Made by a program: the position numbers and the translations under genes. From CAXXOK01 sp963666755 (lineage in GTDB: Bacteria; Bacillota; Clostridia; Christensenellales; Aristaeellaceae), in contig CAXXGW010000003.1 of assembly GCA_963666755.2 (NCBI GenBank), forward strand, positions 62,001-126,000: a DNA stretch of 64,000 bases, written 5' to 3'. Positions 52,802 to 61,387 of this stretch are shown here, piece by piece. The notes beneath the pieces are model-generated. The model was not told the origin of the DNA. It saw nothing but the letters and a program-made list of their open reading frames with translations, and did no database searches. Within the stretch, counting starts at the first letter, position 1, and the number at the start of each line of letters is the position of its first letter.

Positions 52802-54322
52802 TCACTGCACCATGGAAGCAAGCTTCATCAGCGTGCTTTCAGTGGCCTCGGATTTATCCAGTTCCTTCACCACACGGCCATTGCCGATCACCACAAAGCG
52901 GTCGCACATCGCCAGCAGTTCCGGGTACTCCGAGGAGATCATCACAATGCTGAGGCCCTTATCCGCCAAATCCTTGATGATCTTATAAATTTCCGACTTC
53001 GCGCCCACGTCGATGCCGCGTGTCGGTTCGTCCAAAAACAGCACCTTCATATCCGTCATCAGCGATTTGGCGAGCACCACCTTCTGCTGGTTGCCGCCGC
53101 TCAGGCTGGTTACGGCTGTGCGGCAGGAAGGGGCCTTGATCGCCAGGCTCTTGAAATAGCGCTGGATGGCGCTGCTTTCCAGCTTGCGGTCGAACAGCCC
53201 GTGGCGCGAAATCTTGGGGAAAATCGACAGCGTCATGTTTTCGCCGATGTTCATCGTGCCGATGATGCCGTCCTTCTTGCGCTCCTCGGTCAGCAGCCCC
53301 AGCCCGTGGTGGATGGCGCTTGCAGGCGAGGTGATGTGCACCTCTTTACCCTCCATATACACCTTGCCCGCCAGCTTTGGCATGGCGCCGAACACCGCGC
53401 GCAGCAGCTCGCTGCGGCCCGAGCCCACCAGCCCCGCCAGCCCCAGCACCTCGCCGCGGCGGAGGGTAAAGCCGATATCCTCAATGATATTCTTGGCCGC
53501 CGAGGAGGGATGCTGCACCTTGAAATGCTCGATGCGCAGCACCTCGTCCTGCAGGGCGCGGCCGCCCATATCGGGGTACATGGCCTCCAGCTTGCGGCCG
53601 ATCATATCCTCAATCACGCGGTCGGCCTGAATAGCCTCCCTTGCGTATTCGCACACCACCCGGCCGTCGCGCATGGTCACCAGCCGGTCGGAAATGCGGA
53701 ACACCTCGTCCAGCTTATGGGAAATATAGATGCACGAGATGCCGCTCTGTTTCAGCTGCTGGATCACCTGCATCAGGGTTTCGGTTTCCGTTTCGGTCAG
53801 CGCCGCGGTCGGCTCGTCCAGGATCAGGATTTTGGGGTCGCGCACCAGCGCGCGGGCGATGCACACCAGCTGTTGCACGCTTGCGCTCAGGTTGCGCACC
53901 GGCATGTTCACATCCAGTGAAAGTTTGAGCCGTTCCAGCGCTTCGGCGGCCCTGCGGCGCGCCTTTTTCCAGTCGATAAAGCCGGTGCGCGTTCTGGGCA
54001 GGATGCCCAGCAGGATGTTTTCCGCTACGGACAGATCCAGCTCCACGCTGATCTCCTGATAGATCATCGCAATGCCGGCCTTTTCGGCGGCGGCGGTATC
54101 CATCAGGCGCTGCCGCACGCCGTCGATGTAGATTTCCCCCTCGTACATGCCGCAGGGATAATCGCCCGCCAGAATTTTCATCAGCGTGGATTTGCCCGCG
54201 CCGTTCTCCCCGCAAATGGAGAGGATTTCGCCGCGCCCGAGCGTGACGGACACATCGTTGAGCGCGGTTACGCCCGCGAAACGCTTGACGATGTTTCGGG
54301 TTTCCAGAATTGTTTCGTTCAT
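52802..54322 (-). CDS. ATP-binding protein of the second ribose/xylose-type ABC transporter
   Basis: This 506-residue protein has two ABC domains. The first has Walker A GENGAGKST and LILDEPTAALTETE; the second has the degenerate P-loop GLVGSGRSELLRA, the signature LSGGNQQKVVLAKS and LFLDEPTRGIDVGAK. The pattern YPCGMYEGEIYIDG after the first Walker A resembles XylG-type (xylose) ATPases, but this is only suggestive. It starts 27 bases after the permease stop, with GGAGGG upstream. Confidence 0.92.
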   Translation of the reverse strand: MNETILETRNIVKRFAGVTALNDVSVTLGRGEILSICGENGAGKSTLMKILAGDYPCGMYEGEIYIDGVRQRLMDTAAAEKAGIAMIYQEISVELDLSVAENILLGILPRTRTGFIDWKKARRRAAEALERLKLSLDVNMPVRNLSASVQQLVCIARALVRDPKILILDEPTAALTETETETLMQVIQQLKQSGISCIYISHKLDEVFRISDRLVTMRDGRVVCEYAREAIQADRVIEDMIGRKLEAMYPDMGGRALQDEVLRIEHFKVQHPSSAAKNIIEDIGFTLRRGEVLGLAGLVGSGRSELLRAVFGAMPKLAGKVYMEGKEVHITSPASAIHHGLGLLTEERKKDGIIGTMNIGENMTLSIFPKISRHGLFDRKLESSAIQRYFKSLAIKAPSCRTAVTSLSGGNQQKVVLAKSLMTDMKVLFLDEPTRGIDVGAKSEIYKIIKDLADKGLSIVMISSEYPELLAMCDRFVVIGNGRVVKELDKSEATESTLMKLASMVQ

Positions 54323-54349
54323 GCCGGACCCTCCGATTGCCCCCGCGGC

Positions 54350-55345
54350 TTACTTGATGCGTTTTTTATCCATCTCGCGCTTGTACTGATCCAGTATGAC
54401 CGCGGCAATCAGCACCGCGCCGATCACGAGTTTCTGGTAATACACGTCCACCTTCATCAGCGTCATGCTGTTGGACAGCACGCTCATGAACAGCGCGCCG
54501 ATCGTGGTGCCCAGCACCGTGCCGCGGCCGCCGAAGGTGCTTGTGCCGCCGATGATGCACGCGGCGATGACGTTCATTTCGTACCCTTCCCCGGCGGAAG
54601 GCTGGGCGGAACCGAGGCGCGCGCTCATCAGCACGCCGGCCATGGCAGCCATCAGCCCGCAAATGGCGTACACCCGGACGGTCACCCGCCTGGTGCTGAT
54701 GCCCGACAGCTTGGCCGCGTCGCTGTTGCCGCCGATGGCGTACACTGAGCGCCCGAAGGTGGTGCGCGTTAACACGATGTGGAACAGTACGCACAGCACC
54801 AGGCTGATGGTAATGATCGTGGGCATGCCCAGGAAGGTGCTCTGCTCAATCGCCTGAAACTCCTTGGGGATGGGGTAAATCGGCAGGCCCTTGGTGGCGA
54901 CGAACACCGCGCCGCGCGCAATGTACATCATGCCCAGCGTCATAATCATCGGCGGGATGCTGAACCGCACAATGAACGCGCCGTTGATGTAGCCGATCAG
55001 CAGCCCGCACACCAGCGTAATCAAGATGCTCAGCCAGATGGGCAGCCCGAAGTTGACCATGCAGAACCCCGCCACCACGCCGCCGAAGCCCATCAGCGAC
55101 CCCACGGACAGGTCGATGCCCGCGGCGATGAGCACGAACGTCATCCCCAGCGCGGGGATCAGCACAAAACCGGTCTGCCGGAGCAGGTTGGCCAGGTTGA
55201 TCGGCGTAAAAAAGACGGGGTTGATGATCTGCACGATGATGCCGTATACCAGCGTCGGCACGATGATGCCGATCTCCTTGATGTTCCAGATTTTGCTCAG
55301 CCCCGACCTGAAAACCGACGCATGCCGGACCGTTTGCTGTTGCAT
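54350..55345 (-). CDS. Permease of the second ribose/xylose-type ABC transporter
   Basis: This 331-residue membrane protein has the BPD_transp_2 signature ALGMTFVLIAAGIDLSVGSL and the C-terminal IIGGTSTFGGRGTVLGTTIG, with about eight to ten transmembrane segments. The start at 55345 is six bases after AGAGGTG; the longer frame to 55405 covers the promoter. It is the first gene of a five-gene operon (permease, ATPase, binding protein, two dehydrogenases), an order unlike the first transporter, where the binding protein comes first. Confidence 0.92.
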   Translation of the reverse strand: MQQQTVRHASVFRSGLSKIWNIKEIGIIVPTLVYGIIVQIINPVFFTPINLANLLRQTGFVLIPALGMTFVLIAAGIDLSVGSLMGFGGVVAGFCMVNFGLPIWLSILITLVCGLLIGYINGAFIVRFSIPPMIMTLGMMYIARGAVFVATKGLPIYPIPKEFQAIEQSTFLGMPTIITISLVLCVLFHIVLTRTTFGRSVYAIGGNSDAAKLSGISTRRVTVRVYAICGLMAAMAGVLMSARLGSAQPSAGEGYEMNVIAACIIGGTSTFGGRGTVLGTTIGALFMSVLSNSMTLMKVDVYYQKLVIGAVLIAAVILDQYKREMDKKRIK

Positions 55346-55383
55346 TTCATTCACCTCTGCGCGTATTGCGAACCTATGGGTAG

Positions 55384-55412
55384 AGCATAGCAAATTGTGT
55401 GGCACTTGTCAA
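55384..55412 (-). promoter_or_regulatory. Promoter of the second ABC operon
   Basis: TTGACA (55407-55412) and TATGCT (55384-55389) on the minus strand with a 17-base spacer. Directly upstream lies TGATAAAAAATGATATTTTA (within 55413-55436), repeats of ATGATA resembling those before nanE, which may be DeoR-type operators. Confidence 0.75.
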
Positions 55413-55436
55413 TCATAAAATATCATTTTTTATCAT

Positions 55437-56006
55437 CTAGTTTCTATTCGTTACATCCACGTGAACAAAACCGAACGCAACGAAGGGTTTGAACTGGGTA
55501 CGGGAAGGTTTGCGGGGGATTGGGGAGGAGGGGTTAAGGCGACAGTCCGGGCACTCCGGCTTTGCAGGCAGCGCTATTCGGTCGCTCCGTGTTAAGGGTT
55601 ACGAGGGGGGTCGTTGGGGTTCCGATCCGGGCGTTCAACCGTCGCAGGCTACGCTATTCGCTTGCCTACTCACTTCATACCCCGCCTGCGGGTCGCTTTC
55701 GCCTATGGCGAAGCGGCCACTGGCCGCACGCTTCCCTCCGGCGCCCCAAACCACGCAAGGGCCAGCGGCCCTTGACCCTTTTCGCTTCGGCGGGGTACGG
55801 AGAAGCGTGTCTATAAACCAGCAAACCGCTTTCCCCGCTCGCCTCATAGCGCCTTCGGCGCTGTTCGCTCGCTTCGCTTTTAGGTTGGGGACGTGGGGAA
55901 CGCTGGGGTTCCACCCCAAACCCCGCAAGGGCCAGCGGCCCTTGACCCTTTTCGCTGCGGCGGGGTACGGAGAGTTACCCTGCACCTCCGCTTTTACCAC
56001 AGACAA
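55437..56006. repeat. Gene-free region of degenerate family-A-related repeats
   Basis: No gene is supported. Blocks resembling the family A interior in reverse orientation occur at about 55640-55740 and 55840-55960, including the 29-base core at 55840-55868 and two AAGGGCCAGCGGCCCTT hairpins (about 55757-55773 and 55927-55943). The sequence resembles the tandem repeat region at 5260-5750. Confidence 0.65.
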
Positions 56007-56049
56007 AGCGGGGCGGCCCTGAACCTTCCTGATTCAGGGCCGCCCCGCT
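56007..56049 (-). terminator. Terminator-like hairpin, distal copy
   Basis: A 43-base hairpin (arms AGCGGGGCGGCCCTGAA and TTCAGGGCCGCCCCGCT) that matches 56212-56254 at 40 of 43 positions. The family B element sits between the copies. Confidence 0.75.
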
Positions 56050-56211
56050 CAGATCATTGACAAACCCATAAAAAATGTCCGGAAGCAGCCTGCTCAAAAA
56101 GGTTCAGATGCGCGAAGCCAAACCGGATCAGGGCGGGAGCGTACACGGACGTACGTGACCGCCCTGATCCGGTGCAGGCGACAAAGCAGATGGGCCTTTT
56201 TCAGCAGGCTG
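56050..56211. mobile_element. Family B miniature element, 162 bases, reverse orientation
   Basis: Read on the minus strand it begins CAGCCTGCTGAAAAAGGCCC and ends GTCAATGATCTG, matching the 39552 copy over its length, including the palindrome CCGGATCAGG...CCTGATCCGG and the tail GGGTTTGTCAA. It is flanked by 43-base direct copies of a terminator-like hairpin. Confidence 0.8.
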
Positions 56212-56254
56212 AGCAGGGCGGCCCTGAACCTTCCTGGTTCAGAGCCGCCCCGCT
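56212..56254 (-). terminator. Terminator-like hairpin after the GH51 gene, proximal copy
   Basis: This hairpin ends the arabinose operon 57 bases after the GH51 stop. It is nearly identical to 56007-56049 (three mismatches). Confidence 0.78.
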
Positions 56255-56311
56255 TCAATACTCCTATGATCGCATCCGCTCATTCCCGATCAGAGTTTAC
56301 CATATTTTTCC

Positions 56312-57820
56312 TTACACCTTGATAACCCGGATCAGGCTCCAGCTCAGCGGCGGCAGCGTGACCTCCAGCTTCCCGTTTTCCAGCGTTCCGCCCGGCCCGG
56401 GCATCGGCCGAACCACATCGGGCGCGGCTTCGATATTCACGGCATGCACATCCGCATGGTGCAGCACCGTATGCTCCATGCATGCAAGCCCCGCAAAGCC
56501 GCGCAAATCACAGCTGAGCTGCGCCGGTTCCGTCAGGCTGCGGTTAAGCGCAAACAGGCTTACCGAGCCGTCCGTGTCCAGCGTGGCGGTCGCGTCCACC
56601 TCCGGCACGGCTTCCAGATCGTCACAGTCGTACACAGGGGCGTTCACCACGGCCCGCAGTGCCGTGCCGCGCCCATAACGGGACGCAAGCTGAAACGGCC
56701 AGTAAATCGTCTGTTTCCACGCGCCGCCGCCGGTGCGGGTACAGATGGGCGCGATCACGTTCACCAGCTGCGCAAGGCAGGCGATTTTCACCCGATCCGC
56801 GTTTTTCAGCAGGGTAATCAGCATGCCGCCCACCAGCAGCGCGTCCTCAAAGGTGTACACATCTTCCAGCAGGGGCAGCGCGCGGCCCCAACGGTCGCGT
56901 TCCCACGCCTCCTGATCCTTTTGTGCGCTGTGGAACCACACGTTCCATTCGTCAAACGACAGATTCAGCCGCTTACGCAGATGTTTTTTCCCGCCCACCG
57001 CGTCACACACCGATGTTACGGTGTGGATCAGCTGCCCCATCTCCTCCGACCGCGCCAGAAAGCGGCGCGTATCCCCGGCTTTGTTTTCGTAGTAGCGGTG
57101 CAGCGACACATAGTCGACGTTCTCGTAGCAGGCGTCCAGCATCGTCAGCTCCCAATCCCCGAAGGTGTGCATTTCCGGGAAAGAGCTGCCGCAGGCCACC
57201 ACCTCGATGGTGGGATCCACCCATTTCATAACCTTGGCGCTTTCATTGGCAAGGCGGCCGTACTCCAACGCCGTGCGATGCCCAATCTGCCACGGGCCAT
57301 CCATTTCGTTGCCCAGGCACCACAGCTTGATGCCGAAAGGATCCCGCGCGCCGTTGGCGATGCGCCGGTCGGCCCAGATGCTTCCGCCCGGATGGTTGGC
57401 GTATTCCACCACCGCGCGCGCCGCGTCTATCCCCCGGGTGCCGAGGTTCACGGCATACATCGGCTGCGCGCCTGCCCGGGCGCACCAGCGCATAAACTCA
57501 TGCAGGCCCACCTCGTTGGTTTCGGTGCTCTGCCACGCCAGTTCCAGCCTGCGGGGGCGGTCGGCCTGCGGGCCGACGGAATCTTCCCAGTCAAACCCGG
57601 ACACAAAATTACCGCCCGGGTAGCGCACCGTCGTCACGCCCAAATCACGCGTCAGCGCCAGCACATCGCCCCGGAAGCTGTCCGCGTCGGCGGTCGGGTG
57701 GCCGGGTTCATACAGGCCGCCGTACACGGCCCGCCCCAGATGCTCCACCAGCGAGCCGAAAAGCCGGGGGTCCACCGGCCCCACCGTAAACTCCCTGTCC
57801 AAAACCATGGTCGCGCGCAT
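56312..57820 (-). CDS. Alpha-L-arabinofuranosidase, GH51
   Basis: This 502-residue glycosidase releases L-arabinofuranose from arabinan, arabinoxylan or their oligosaccharides. GH51 landmarks are GGNFVSGFDWEDSVGP, the acid/base Glu in LWCLGNEMDGPWQIG, and the nucleophile Glu in LSFDEWNVWF, followed by a C-terminal beta domain. No signal peptide is present, so it works in the cytoplasm on imported oligosaccharides. The start may be ATG 57820 or 57808. It is the last gene of the arabinose operon, after the permeases. Confidence 0.94.
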   Translation of the reverse strand: MRATMVLDREFTVGPVDPRLFGSLVEHLGRAVYGGLYEPGHPTADADSFRGDVLALTRDLGVTTVRYPGGNFVSGFDWEDSVGPQADRPRRLELAWQSTETNEVGLHEFMRWCARAGAQPMYAVNLGTRGIDAARAVVEYANHPGGSIWADRRIANGARDPFGIKLWCLGNEMDGPWQIGHRTALEYGRLANESAKVMKWVDPTIEVVACGSSFPEMHTFGDWELTMLDACYENVDYVSLHRYYENKAGDTRRFLARSEEMGQLIHTVTSVCDAVGGKKHLRKRLNLSFDEWNVWFHSAQKDQEAWERDRWGRALPLLEDVYTFEDALLVGGMLITLLKNADRVKIACLAQLVNVIAPICTRTGGGAWKQTIYWPFQLASRYGRGTALRAVVNAPVYDCDDLEAVPEVDATATLDTDGSVSLFALNRSLTEPAQLSCDLRGFAGLACMEHTVLHHADVHAVNIEAAPDVVRPMPGPGGTLENGKLEVTLPPLSWSLIRVIKV

Positions 57821-57866
57821 CGGTTCCGCACGCCCCTTTCCCGTGCGTGGCCTGGCATGGGCGGGC

Positions 57867-58718
57867 TCAGTTCTTCATGCCCGTCATCACAATGCCTTCC
57901 ACAAAATACTTCTGGCAAACCAGATACACAACGATTCCGGGGATGATGCTCAGGCACGTGGATGCCATAGCCAGCTTCCAGTCCGTGCCGTAGCTGCCGG
58001 AGAAGCGTTTCAGCCCCAGCGCGATGGTGAACATATCCGGCTTGGTGATGTAGACCGTCTGTTGCAGCACATCATTCCAGATGCCCACAAAGATGAACAG
58101 CGCCACCACAATGATCGCCGGCTTGATGCTGGGCACCAGGATCTGCGTCAGAATCCGCATATGGCCCGCGCCGTCGATCTTGGCGGCCTCGTCCAGCTCC
58201 CGCGGCACCGTCATGATAAACTGACGGATCAGGAAAATGTTAAACGCGCCGCCGCCCGTCAGGTATGGCAGGATCATCGGCCAGTAAGTGCCGCCCAGCC
58301 CCAGAAAGCGAATCCACCCGATGTACAGGGGGATCAGCGTAACCACGGGGGGCAGGAGCAGCGAGGCAATGCACAGCCCAAACACAAAATTGCGCCCCCG
58401 GAAATACAGCCGCGCAAACGAGTAGCCGCAGAATACCGCTGTGATCGTGCCGAACACCACGCAGGGCAGCACGATGGTCATGGTGTTGGCAAAGTACGTA
58501 AAGAAGGTGAACACCTTGAGCGCTTCCGGATAATTGCCAAACAGCCACCGGCTGGGGAAAAGCTGCAGCGAGCCGATTTCCGGATTGGTCATCAGCGAGG
58601 AGCGGAGGATCCACCATAGCGGGAACATCACCAGCAGCGCCAGAACAATTACCGCCACCAGCGCCAGCGCGCCGGTGATCCGCTCCCGCCGCCGCTTGCT
58701 TTGCAGGCCGCCGCGCAT
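57867..58718 (-). CDS. Carbohydrate ABC transporter permease, AraQ/MalG type
   Basis: This 283-residue membrane protein has six helices and the EAA loop for ATPase contact (ELDEAAKIDGAGHMRILTQI). It forms the transmembrane channel with the next upstream gene product. The ATG overlaps the stop of that gene (TGATG). No ATPase gene is in the window; as is common for CUT1 transporters in Clostridia, a shared MsmK/UgpC-type ATPase elsewhere may energise it. Confidence 0.92.
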   Translation of the reverse strand: MRGGLQSKRRRERITGALALVAVIVLALLVMFPLWWILRSSLMTNPEIGSLQLFPSRWLFGNYPEALKVFTFFTYFANTMTIVLPCVVFGTITAVFCGYSFARLYFRGRNFVFGLCIASLLLPPVVTLIPLYIGWIRFLGLGGTYWPMILPYLTGGGAFNIFLIRQFIMTVPRELDEAAKIDGAGHMRILTQILVPSIKPAIIVVALFIFVGIWNDVLQQTVYITKPDMFTIALGLKRFSGSYGTDWKLAMASTCLSIIPGIVVYLVCQKYFVEGIVMTGMKN

Positions 58719-59638
58719 CAGCGGTCCCCCCCTTCGTAAAACAGCCAGCTCTTGGAGGTGGCAAACAGAATCAGGGTAAAGAAGCCGATCACGATAAAGA
58801 AGATGAAGGAAATCGTGCTGGCATAGCTCAGGTCGTTATTGATAAACCCTGTGCGGTACATCAGAAACGACATGAACGTATACTCCGGGTACGTGGTGCG
58901 GTTGCTGCCCGCGTAAATCAGGGACGGCACCACCACCTGCATGTTGGCGATCAGGCACATCAGCAGGTTATAAAACACGATGGGCGTCATGCAGGGGAAG
59001 GTGATGTGCAGCAGGCGCTGCCAGCCGTTGGCGCCGTCAATTTCCGCAGCCTCGTGGTACACGCGCGGCACGTTGCCCAGCCCCGCCAGAAAGATCACAA
59101 TCAGGTTGCCGCTGCCCCATACCGCAATGACCGACAGCGACGGGATAATGTAACGCGAATCCGACAGGAAACCGATCTTGGTGATGCCGCTGCTGGCCAG
59201 CAGGGCGTTAAAAACCCCGAAATCCGGGTTGTACAGGAGTGCCCAGCTGGTGTACACCGCCATGGCCGGGATGATGTAGGGCACATAGAAAAGCGCACGG
59301 AAAAACCCGCGCGCGGGCATCTTACGGTTGAGCAGCATGGCGACGGTCAGCGAGTAGAGCATGCTCAGCCCCACCGACAGCACCGCGTACTGTAGCGTAA
59401 CCTTGATCGAGGTCCAGAAAAACACATCCCGGGTAAAGAGCTTGGTATAGTTGCTCAGCCCCACAAAAATCGGATGGGGCATGATGGCCGTCCATTTGAA
59501 AAACGAAAGGCCGAACACAGCCAGCAACGGCAGGTAGGTGATGAATGTAAGCCCCAGAAACGCGGGTATCAGAAACAGCTTGGCCGTGCGCGCTTCCTGC
59601 CGTGCCATCCGGGAACCTGATTTGCGGTTGCGGATCAT
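58718..59638 (-). CDS. Carbohydrate ABC transporter permease, AraP/MalF type
   Basis: This 306-residue membrane protein has six helices (first KLFLIPAFLGLTFITYLPLL) and the EAA motif YHEAAEIDGANGWQRLLHIT. It partners the AraQ-type permease. The start at 59638 has only a weak GGGGTG site, which may limit translation relative to the binding protein. Confidence 0.91.
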   Translation of the reverse strand: MIRNRKSGSRMARQEARTAKLFLIPAFLGLTFITYLPLLAVFGLSFFKWTAIMPHPIFVGLSNYTKLFTRDVFFWTSIKVTLQYAVLSVGLSMLYSLTVAMLLNRKMPARGFFRALFYVPYIIPAMAVYTSWALLYNPDFGVFNALLASSGITKIGFLSDSRYIIPSLSVIAVWGSGNLIVIFLAGLGNVPRVYHEAAEIDGANGWQRLLHITFPCMTPIVFYNLLMCLIANMQVVVPSLIYAGSNRTTYPEYTFMSFLMYRTGFINNDLSYASTISFIFFIVIGFFTLILFATSKSWLFYEGGDR

Positions 59639-59978
59639 CAAAACACCCCATCCCAATGGGCAGCGCCCGCGCAAGCGCGGGCGCTGCCGCAGGTATCCGG
59701 TTGATACGATTTCAAAAACCTTAACGCCTCTATCCCGCGGCGTTTTTGCCCTCTGCCTTTGTCACGAAGGCTCGACGCAGTTCCGCGATCCCAGTCGCTC
59801 AGTCGTCGCAGGCTTCGCTTCTGCTTGCCTGCTCGCTTCACTCCTCACCTGCGGGTCGCTCACGGCTATGCCGTGGTGCCCACTGGGTACACGCTTCCCT
59901 TCGGTGCCTGCGCCTCCGTACCTCGCCATAGGGTAAAACCGCTCGCGAGCCATGACGTATGCAGGATTTGAAAACGTA
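59639..59978. repeat. 340-base intra-operon spacer with a strong hairpin and repeat remnant
   Basis: A perfect 13-base-pair stem with an AA loop (59660-59672 with 59675-59687) lies before the permease gene. From about 59790 to 59950 is a degenerate family-A-like stretch in reverse orientation (GCTTGCCTGCTCGCTTCACT, CGGGTCGCT, ACGCTTCCC). No gene is supported. The insertion probably weakens read-through from the binding protein to the permeases. Confidence 0.6.
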
Positions 59979-61316
59979 TTACATGCCTTCGTGCGCAGCC
60001 TTGAGCACGTCGATGTTCTGGGTAATCACGTCGGCCACCTTGGCGTTGCCGCTCCAGCAGGGGGCAAGCAGGGTGCTGAGCGTGTCGTTAAAGAGGTTGG
60101 TGTTGTTAACCCAGTACCAGGAGGCGGGCTTGGCATTCTGCATGGCGTAATCCACCACGGCCGACTTATATTCATCATACGGCGGGAAGTTCGGATTGTC
60201 CACCCATTTGTGCGTGAGCGCCTCGTCGGTGTAGTAGCTGGAGAGCACGGGCATCCAGATGCCGCTCTCGATCAGGCCCCAGGCGTTTTCTTCCTTGGCG
60301 TACCACTTGAGCCAGGTCATGGCCTCTTCGGGGTGCTTGGTGCTGGCGAAAGCCACGTTCACACCGCCGGTGTTCAGGGTTACCTTGTCCTTCATGTAAG
60401 GCAGCACGCCCACGCCGTAATCCAGGCCGTCGCTCTTGCGGGCCGGGCCCAGGAACACGCCGACGCACCACTGGCCATTCAGGTACATGGCGGCATTGCC
60501 GGACACCAGATCCTGGTCGATGCCGGTAGCGGTGTTGGTGCCGTACTGCGGCGCCACATGGTCCACCAGCGCCAGGTCGGCCACGCGCTGCAGGCCTTCC
60601 ATGGCCTCGGGGCTGTTGATGGTCACGTTGCCGTCGGCGTCATACCAGGCGCCGCCGTTCATCACGGAGTAGAGCTCCAGCTGCCAGAAGTCCGGGCTGA
60701 GCATCACGCCGTAACGCTTGATGTTGTTGGGGTCGAAGTCGGGCGATTTGGCGTTGTTGCCGTTGGCGTCCAGCGTCATCTGCTTGGCGACGTCCACAAA
60801 GGTATCCCAATCCCACGCGTCCGCGGCTTTGGCGGGGGGCGGGGTCACGCCGGCATCGGCAAAGGCTTTGCGGTTGTAGAACAGCAGCAGAATCTCATCG
60901 GCCACGGAGTAGCCCACCGGCTTGCCCTCGTAGGTAAAGGCAAGGCTGTCCAGGGGCTTGGCTTCCTCGGCGCCGTACATGTTGCTGACGTCCGCCAGCA
61001 TCCCCTGCGACGCCCACATCAGCACGGCGTCCTCCGCCATGATGCCGGTGTCGGGCAGGTCGTTGCCCGCAGCGCGGGTGTTGAGGGTGCCCACATAGTC
61101 GGCACGGTCGATCTGGATGGCCTCCACATGGATTTTGTCCTGCTCGCTCTCAAACTTGGCGATAGCCGCGTTGAGCACGCTCAGCTCCTCATCGTTGCCC
61201 CACATGGAGTAGGTGATGGTGACGCGGTCCTCGGCCAGCGCCGTCAGGCCGGTGCACAGTGACAGCAGCATGGCAAGCGCCAACGTCAGGCTGAGAAAAC
61301 GGAAACCCTTTTTCAT
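59979..61316 (-). CDS. Extracellular solute-binding protein for arabino-oligosaccharides
   Basis: This 445-residue family 1 binding protein has a signal peptide (MKKGFRFLSLTLALAMLLSL; cleavage near ALA-E, with no lipobox Cys at the cleavage site) and the family pattern ITYSMWGNDEELSVLNAAIA, AILKFE-like and GNAAMYLNGQWCVGVFL segments. The start at 61316 follows GGGAGG. It lies 71 bases after the GH127 gene and is the substrate receptor for the AraP/AraQ-type permeases. Assignment to arabino-oligosaccharides rests on the neighbouring GH127 and GH51 genes. Confidence 0.9.
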   Translation of the reverse strand: MKKGFRFLSLTLALAMLLSLCTGLTALAEDRVTITYSMWGNDEELSVLNAAIAKFESEQDKIHVEAIQIDRADYVGTLNTRAAGNDLPDTGIMAEDAVLMWASQGMLADVSNMYGAEEAKPLDSLAFTYEGKPVGYSVADEILLLFYNRKAFADAGVTPPPAKAADAWDWDTFVDVAKQMTLDANGNNAKSPDFDPNNIKRYGVMLSPDFWQLELYSVMNGGAWYDADGNVTINSPEAMEGLQRVADLALVDHVAPQYGTNTATGIDQDLVSGNAAMYLNGQWCVGVFLGPARKSDGLDYGVGVLPYMKDKVTLNTGGVNVAFASTKHPEEAMTWLKWYAKEENAWGLIESGIWMPVLSSYYTDEALTHKWVDNPNFPPYDEYKSAVVDYAMQNAKPASWYWVNNTNLFNDTLSTLLAPCWSGNAKVADVITQNIDVLKAAHEGM

Positions 61317-61387
61317 GTCGCTTCCTCCCTTATTATTACATGCACCCCGGTGCATGGTGGTAACTGTCTGTTGGAACGGTTTCCCGC

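Noticed and set aside
56444..57946. A 500-codon plus-strand open frame opposite GH51
   Set aside because: GH51 catalytic motifs are intact on the minus strand; this frame is a shadow.
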